Shown here one piece after another: positions 58,081-64,000 of a DNA stretch of 64,000 nt; within the stretch, counting starts at the first letter, position 1; each line of letters starts with the position of its first letter. Position numbers and translations under genes: made by a program. The notes under the pieces are model-generated. The model had not been told where the DNA came from, ran no database searches, and saw only the letters and a program-made list of their open reading frames with translations. This stretch comes from Cylicocyclus nassatus (Eukaryota > Nematoda > Chromadorea > Rhabditida > Strongylidae): contig CATQJL010000223.1 of assembly GCA_958299035.1 (NCBI GenBank), forward strand, positions 55,472,302-55,536,301. Reading direction: 5' to 3'.

Positions 58081-59090
58081 GTTGCCCGGAAAATAATGTC
58101 GCATGGCATCCTACCGCGACAAAGTGACCACAAAAGACAGCGAGTGGGGTATCATTTGATAAAGCACAAGCTGTACAAGGTAGTTCACAAACCTTCGTGG
58201 AAATCTTGCTCCACCTGAAGGTTTGAATCCAAAATATGCAAAATTTCAGATACCCGAAAAATCGTGTCTCCGTCCATAGACGTTTTGGGCCTATGGCATA
58301 CTTTGCGCGATTCCTGTCGCTGCGCGATTTGGCACAACAGCGACTCTTTGTAATTCGTTGTTAAGGTGTTTCCTTTGGTCAGAACTTAATCCAATTGCAA
58401 CAACTCACCCAAGCTACCCTCTATGCGTTCCAGAAGCGCGCACGATAAATTTGTAGAGATCTGGCAAATCGCCAAGTCGCGTGAAAGTGGCGATTCGGCC
58501 AAATCGCGTGAAGTATGCCTTAGGCATTAGAGATCTCCAATTTGCACAGGCATGTACTCTCCACATTAGACATTCATCTTTACAGTTTGTGGTATTTTTT
58601 CATGGCTACAGTACGACAAATAAATACAAGTCAAAAATGCGAATATCTCGCGTTTTTCGGGTTTTTTGCAAACAATTTGATTTTTCTCGAAAACTAGCGC
58701 TTGTCTAAAGCTGTAAATTCATATTTATACTCCTTAAGGTTCATACTACAGAATCGCTCATGTGAGAAAGCTCAGGATTGTTTTGAAACAGAAACATGCC
58801 GAATTCCTTCTCAATTTCCAGCCATGGAAAAACCGCGATAATGTGCATACAAGCGTAACATACATAGTGGTCCAAGCGTGAGCAAGTTAGGGGTTCCTAG
58901 GACTTTTCTGAGCAGAGATACGATTTTTTTCGTTTTTTTACATCATTAGTGCTTTATAAAATTTTTCTCCAAACTTCATGCAAAACAAACCTGGCAAGGT
59001 TCGGGCTTCATTTTGTAGAGCTTGCTATGATCTATCGGTTGGTACTCCACTTACTTACTTTCGTACTCACCCAGTCGCGATACTGCATCA
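58081..59090. mobile_element. Second copy of the GGTTGTCCGG element, inverted, with an inserted MITE
   Basis: GTTGCCCGGAAAATAATGTC followed by GCATGGCATCCTACCGCG matches the reverse complement of the right end of 45094-45902, and homology continues through GCACAGGCATGTACTCTCCA and GTAGAGCTTGCTATGATCTA. It is interrupted at 58289-58527. The far terminus has lost its TTCCGGACAAC end near 59090. Confidence 0.75.
58289..58527. mobile_element. MITE with GGCATACTTC ends, copy 2, nested
   Basis: CTATGGCATACTTTGCGCGA at the left and GCGTGAAGTATGCCTTAGG at the right, inside the larger element. In the uninterrupted copy at 45.7 kb the sequence runs straight through this point. Related to 46641-46869. 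Confidence 0.75.
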
Positions 59091-59571
59091 TAAAACACGA
59101 TGAGATGACGCAGGATTGAGCTTTTCAGCCTCCCCCCCCCCCTCCTTCCTTCCACACTTCCCCGCCCCCCCCCCCCTCCCTCCCTCAGGCCCACTGAGAA
59201 AGTGATTGTATGGCATGCATTAAAAAGAGCCTTGCTTGCACAATGCATACACAATGCATGACTCTACTTCAATCCTCAAAGACTCCAGAAACTTCTAGTC
59301 TTTCTTCAAGAAAAGTACATTCTTTTGCTATGAATCTAGCTTCTATTTGAAAGAACGTCAAGATCATGAAAAAATATTGGCTGCTAAAACGTGGAAAGGT
59401 ACTGTAGTTTGGCAAGAAACGCTGATTTCAAAAATCGAAAATTCTAAAGGGAGAAGAGCAAGAAGGCCCTCTAGAAAAAATTCAAAATTCTGCTTTTCCC
59501 TGTCGAATTTCTTTCGGGATTGCGGAGGGCTCAAACTTACACGATTGCTTGGCTTTATGAAACACTTCAAA

Positions 59572-59791
59572 CAGTGGCGGTTCCAAGATTTACATTCCGG
59601 GATCGGTGCAAAATATTTTTTCCTTCGGACCCAAACCATGAAATTTTGAAAAAGAGGAGGCGTAGTTTCTAAAGAATCTCGAAATCATTATGATTATTTG
59701 CAAGTATACAAAATCCCTTACGTATTTTTTATAACTTATGGGTACATTTTTTCGAAATTTCGAGACGGGACGCCCCCTCGGTCCGCTACTG
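59572..59791. mobile_element. Degenerate hAT-type MITE
   Basis: CAGTGGCGGTTCC at the left, GGTCCGCTACTG at the right; the right end resembles the 35749 element (CAGTAGCGGACCGAGG inverse). Flanking octamers match poorly. Confidence 0.5.
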
Positions 59792-60192
59792 CTACCAAGT
59801 ACTATATAAAATTGTTTTCTCGTAATCTCACTGCTGGCTACCAACTAGCTACACTTAGTGTAATTAGCCCATGTAGTTCTTGGCCCTAGTAGAAGGAACG
59901 GAACACGCGAGCACTTTTGCTCCAATTTAGAAGAACTAAGTCGGGGCTTAATTTCAGTGGCAAAGATTAGGTACAGCGATGCAATAATGAGCAAATAAAT
60001 AGCATAAATTACTCGTCTTCCGCCCGTCTTCAGTGAAATGACTAGACTGTACGCATACCTAATGAACAGTGTTTTTGCCTTGCTGACATCACTTGTGTAA
60101 GGAAAAATTGCATTGGAAGCCATTTTCAATTCAAGTGCTGTCTCCCCAGACTATTGGGTTGGTGCAAAAATAGTGAGCGTTTGTTACGCGTT
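59792..60192. other. AT-rich DNA
   Basis: No gene recognised. GGGTTGGTGCAAAAATAGTG at 60157-60176 is a lone mariner-like terminus. Confidence 0.4.
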
Positions 60193-60427
60193 AAGGACCA
60201 GGCATACTTTACGCGATTTCAGTCGCGATTTCAGTCGATTTGGCAATTCGCCAGAAGTCTTTAAATCTAACACAGCAAGCTGCACATGCGTAATGTGTAT
60301 AATTTTCGTGGATTGATAAAATGCCCTATCTTCTGTACATTCAAATGTGTCTACAATGAGTTATGAACAGTTGGAATATTGCCAAATCGCGTCGCGACTG
60401 AAATCGAGCGAAGTATGCCCGGCCCTT
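60193..60427. mobile_element. MITE with AAGGGCCGGGCATACTTC ends, copy 3
   Basis: AAGGACCAGGCATACTTTAC and GAAGTATGCCCGGCCCTT are inverted; the middle matches the 46.6 kb copy (ATAAAATGCCCTATCTTCTG). The left arm has a local duplication of TTTCAGTCGCGA. Confidence 0.8.
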
Positions 60428-61366
60428 TAGCCGTTATGCATATTCAAAACGCGTGAAGTATACATTGTAACAAATAAAGCTACTTCTAGGCAACTACCAG
60501 GATTTCTCAGAAATCGTGTTTGATCAAAGTTAATGGCCAGAATGAAAAAGCCAATTACACCAAAGATGGATCCCCGAAAAAAATTGCAAACTTACCTCTT
60601 GGTCACCTAGGCACCTAATAAAATACAAAACAAGGCTGCTAAAAATTTTCGAGGTCAGTGAATAAAAAGAAATTGGTTAGAAGATGTGGAGATGTTGCCT
60701 TTTTCGTGCTTTTTTGTGCTGAATGTGAAATTTTTCGATGGTTAGGGCGCACACAAGAATAACATTTTATCGTTATGAATTTAAAGTTTTGTAGAATACA
60801 AAAAAATGGTGAAATGGTGAAACTAGCGCGCGATTGTGTCTGCTAATTTTCGACCATCATTTTTTTCTCATTTTGCACCTTGAAGAAAATACATCAAAGA
60901 ATGTATTGAACGTTGCGTTTATTTACGAAATTTTGACTATAGGAGTTTTGTAATATTCTTCTAATCTGACAGCGAGATCCAATTTTTGAGGCAGTCAATG
61001 TTTTGGCTAGGTTTCAGAGTTCATGCGGAATACGATTTACGCGGATATATGGAAGACATTTTGTAGATCATGTTTCTTTCCAGTGCCCCCCTCCCCCTCC
61101 CCCTCCCCCCCCCCCCCCGCCAAGAAACGTTCGTTATTTTCGCACCATCCTAAGACTCACATTTACTGAAGCAAGTAGAGGAAAAAGCAAAGAAAAGTGT
61201 TTAGAAATGGACAGCTTGTAAGCGCATAGGTCGTAAAATACTGTACAAATTGTCCAATACAATTTCCTAAGTTTGGTGTGTAATTGCGACTTTATAAAGT
61301 GCAAGGATTGCAGATCTAAAGACTTGAGAGGCTACAAGCTAGTCGACACTCTACCCCTCTCCCCAG
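60428..61366. other. AT-rich DNA with a C-rich tract
   Basis: A C/CT-rich tract lies at 61085-61130. A possible short exon (about 61150-61215, ending TT|GTAAGC) precedes the putative exon at 61367 but the phases do not agree. Confidence 0.35.
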
Positions 61367-61564
61367 CTTATGAGCACGAAAGAAGACGTGGTAGACGATA
61401 TTTGGCTGGATGTTGTCGAATGCAGAATGTTATGCACGACGTCTGCTGGCTATAAATCAGAAGGAGGGAATATAATGAAGAAGCGAGGAAAAAGTTTAAT
61501 TCGCCTTCTGCATGAACGTCGCGGAATCCGAGGCAGAGAGATAATTAAGTCAGGGCAGATGTGA
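61367..61564 (+). CDS. Possible terminal exon of an unidentified gene
   Basis: A strong acceptor (CCTCTCCCCAG, ending 61366) is followed by 65 codons with purine-rich first positions and a TGA at 61562-61564. The peptide starts acidic (KEDVVDD) and ends basic (GREIIKSGQM). An overlapping frame (61273-61455) is also open, so the reading is ambiguous. No upstream exon was fixed. Confidence 0.27.
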   Translation, partial: LMSTKEDVVDDIWLDVVECRMLCTTSAGYKSEGGNIMKKRGKSLIRLLHERRGIRGREIIKSGQM

Positions 61565-62034
61565 CATAGGGCAGTTCGAGTGCAAAGCATCACATCGGAA
61601 ACCGAACACCGCGGGGCTTATGGCAAACATTTAATATTTATAGAATAGAATGGGATTATTAGAGGTGAGAATGATTTTTTGATACTCGATGTCCATTTTA
61701 AGCTATGAATTTAGTTTCAAAAATTTTTTCAAAATATAGCAAACATTTCCATTTGAAGAAAGGTAACAGTGTAAAAAACTACATCGCAAAATCAACTCTA
61801 GGTCCTCCTTATTTACTGAAAAGTTTTTTAGAATTACTAACTGTTTGTAAGTTTTACAGACTTTACTTCCTTACTAAGGAATGCCGAGGAAGTGTGGATT
61901 TTTTTTTACTTTGTGCAAGGACAAAAATGAAACGGAACTTTGTAGTTATTTACCAATGAAATTTTTTTTATCATTCTTATTATCATTTACTGCACTGCGA
62001 TGTCCTTATCAAAATTGAATCCATTTAGGACTGC
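61565..62034. other. AT-rich DNA
   Basis: Nothing recognised. Confidence 0.45.
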
Positions 62035-62140
62035 GGTCAGAGTTGCTCGTGCCAGCGCCGTGCCGGCGCAGTAGATCGATTGACCGAGGCGTACACAAAT
62101 GGGCTCTGGCACAGGGCAACTGCACACAGCGTTTTGGAAC
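62035..62140. repeat. GC-rich GCGCTGGC-type dispersed repeat, copy 4
   Basis: Contains CTCGTGCCAGCGCCGTGCC, AGATCGATTGACCGAGGCG and CTCTGGCACAGGGC; truncated relative to the 49.6 kb copy. Confidence 0.5.
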
Positions 62141-62394
62141 GAACTTAGTTAGGAGCTGTGGTATGTACTTGTAGTTTCGGCACATTTCTCATTCATTATT
62201 TCTCGGTCATATTAGGCCGTCTCAAAAGTGTTTTTGCTTTTTTCTTGAACAATCGAGATTCTTTCCAGGACGCTTTATAAACTTCGTGTTCAATATTTTC
62301 CACTTATAACCCGTATTTATCGAGAATTTTTGAGTTCTTCTTACTTTTTTTTGAGATGCTTTGGAAGATAGATGAACGCAGTCTAACCTAGGGC

Positions 62395-62560
62395 TAGATA
62401 CCGAACTCCTGTGCCAGCATCGTATTAGCGCCGTGCCCGGACGTCGATCGATTACTACGGGTTGCGCGCAAGTTCCGGCACCTCGCTGACACAACGGTTG
62501 CACGGCGGCGGCACTTAAGCAACTTTGGACTCTGCTCAAGGTGGTTAGCAAAAGATATAA
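62395..62560. repeat. GC-rich GCGCTGGC-type dispersed repeat, copy 5
   Basis: CTGTGCCAGCATCGTATTAG and GCGCCGTGCCCGG on one side, GACGTCGATCGATTACTACG in the centre, CACGGCGGCGGCAC on the other. A 133-codon minus frame across it is attributed to the repeat. Confidence 0.5.
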
Positions 62561-62682
62561 GAGAGGGAAGATTGCAAGCTTGTTTTTGGCAGATTGCATA
62601 TAAGCCGGAAAAAAGCATGTCAAAAAATTTGATTATCACTTCAATCTTTTTGAAGTTTACGCACACATCAAGATTCCCATCA

Positions 62683-63730
62683 TTGTACAGTCGATTCATT
62701 TCATATGATCATGTGTGTCACTGCACACACCGTCCAACTTTGGCGTCCCCATCCTGGAATTGCAGTCGCAAACACGCAAGATTTGGGGCATTTCTTATCT
62801 CTTACGTCACTTTGAGGTGACTACTTCTAAGGCCCGTATGCATGTATATCCCCGCTGGGGAGGGGAGGGGATCTGAGAGGGGATGCATCATATCTCGCTA
62901 CTCTAGGTATCTTTCTTCTTCCTTTTCTATCTTGCTTATAAAGGTTCTCATATCCTAATACCTGCGCATAATTGATGCCAGGTTATTGGCATAACTGACT
63001 AAATTTTTGCTATTTTGTGTGACCCCTGGGGACCTCCAGGGGATCCCCAGGGGATCAATTCTCAATTTCACTGCCATTTATCTTCCAGAGAAGTCAGTGG
63101 AAACGCCGCAAATTTGTACTGAGGATAAACTACGGCACTGCTAAGCATGTTTTCGACAGAAGAAATGGGATCTGAAGATTGTGAATTTTTCGATGATCCC
63201 TAGCTTTCGAGCCAGGGAATACCGAAGATTTCGATATCCTGAGATTTCACTTATTTCTACTAAAAACATCTTTAGCAGTGCCGTAGTATATCCACAGTAC
63301 AATTTTACATCGTTTTTACTGAGTTTTCAGGAAGATAAATCACTTTGAAAATGAGAGGTGATCCCCTGGGGATCAGCAGGGGATCCCCAGGGGATTACAC
63401 AAAATAGTGAAAATCTAAATAATCACGCCAGTAACCTGGCATCAATTATGTGCAGGTATTAGGTTGTGAAAACCTACATAAGCAAGATAGAGAAGGAAGA
63501 AGAAAGATACGTAGAGTAGCGAGATATGACGCATCTCCTCTCAGATCCCCTCCCCTTTCTAGCGGGGATATACGTGCATACGGGCCTAAGAAGGAAGGGA
63601 AATATTGGGAACATATCAAAAACACTCAACTGAAGGGTTGTGTCCTCCAAAAATCCTGGATGGGAACGCGCCAAAGGTGAACAGTGTGTGTAGTGACACA
63701 CATGATCATATGAAATGAATCGACTGTAGT
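62683..63730. mobile_element. Nested palindromic element, about 1.05 kb
   Basis: Outer arms: CAGTCGATTCATTTCATATG at 62689 is inverse to CATATGAAATGAATCGACTG near 63707, with TGATCATGTGTGTCACTGCA adjoining. Inner arms: AAGGCCCGTATGCATGTATA at 62829 is inverse to TATACGTGCATACGGGCCT ending near 63588. Inner arms run about 260 bp and include GGGGATCCCCAGGGGATC. The weakly paired interval between outer and inner arms suggests either one old palindrome or one element inside another. Confidence 0.8.
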
Positions 63731-63857
63731 TGCAATGCACAACCTGAAGTATACTTAATATAATCGCGGACTGCTATGGTCTACATTTCTCATAGATTGC
63801 TTTAAACAGCAATTTCATCGCTCGTTTGAGTCAATTTTTTCGTTGTGGATATTTACG

Positions 63858-63991
63858 GGGTGGAGGAACGAACGCCTCAATTAGGCATCGCCTCCGCGGG
63901 CTGCTGGTCCTTTCGTCCTACTGTTGTGCATCGTGTTGGGACCAGTGGTCCGCGTAGGCGGTGCCTATTTGAGGTGTTCGTTCCTCCACCC
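63858..63991. mobile_element. Mutator-type MITE with perfect 9-bp target duplication, 134 bp
   Basis: GGGTGGAGGAACGAACGCCT at the left is inverse to GGTGTTCGTTCCTCCACCC at the right, with arms of about 45 bp. ATATTTACG is repeated at 63849-63857 and 63992-64000. A 9-bp duplication is the hallmark of MULE insertion. Non-coding. Confidence 0.88.
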
Positions 63992-64000
63992 ATATTTACG

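Noticed and set aside
61273..61455. Insulin-like A-chain from a CC-x8-C pattern
   Set aside because: Cysteine spacing lacks the inner Cys, no B-chain-like segment or signal peptide was found, and an overlapping frame is equally open.
62222..62623. 133-codon minus-strand open frame
   Set aside because: Runs across a GC-rich dispersed repeat; no splice or family support.

Overview
The window is eukaryotic and most likely nematode (or another invertebrate with small introns). It is AT-rich DNA, open frames are short, and the one gene that can be recognised by family is cut by GT-AG introns as small as 54 nt whose acceptors are mostly of the TTTTCAG/TTCCAG kind. There is no bacterial-type operon, no ribosome binding site architecture and no CRISPR array, and I could not build a convincing tRNA or rRNA.

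Left part (1-11.1 kb): a class A (rhodopsin-family) peptide-type G-protein-coupled receptor lies on the minus strand. Eight exons between 4410 and 139 join in phase and give all seven membrane segments. A ninth, start-codon exon at 11074-10997 carries a 26-residue N-terminus with a glycosylation sequon and joins in phase across a 6.6 kb intron. On the plus strand, four in-phase exons (4008-5781) predict an unidentified 261-residue protein. The exons of the two genes alternate: each lies in the other's introns, on opposite strands. The receptor introns also hold a 119-bp tandem duplication and several palindromic miniature transposons.

Middle and right parts (11.3-64 kb): mainly repeats and unique AT-rich DNA. 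I can delimit many non-autonomous DNA transposons by terminal inverted repeats and target duplications: mariner-type foldbacks with TA duplications (14.1, 18.9, 24.3, 51.1, 53.0, 54.0 kb), hAT-type elements with 8-bp duplications (22.0, 40.0 kb), a Mutator-type element with a perfect 9-bp duplication at the very end (63.9 kb), and several palindromic families present in two to five copies. Two large elements at 27.2-28.4 and 32.1-33.1 kb, in opposite orientation, combine a 120-bp minisatellite, a CTGT microsatellite and a head-to-head palindrome. They resemble the Helentron-associated (HINE/DINE-1/mini-me) class.

Gene content outside the receptor locus is weakly supported: a two-exon minus-strand open frame at 32.1-31.1 kb, possible terminal exons at 18.2-17.9 kb (minus) and 61.4-61.6 kb (plus), a row of three small open frames at 25.6-26.0 kb, and a decayed Tc1/mariner transposase tail at 15.7-15.9 kb. 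Random open frames of 60-110 codons are expected many times in DNA of this composition, so most short frames were left out.
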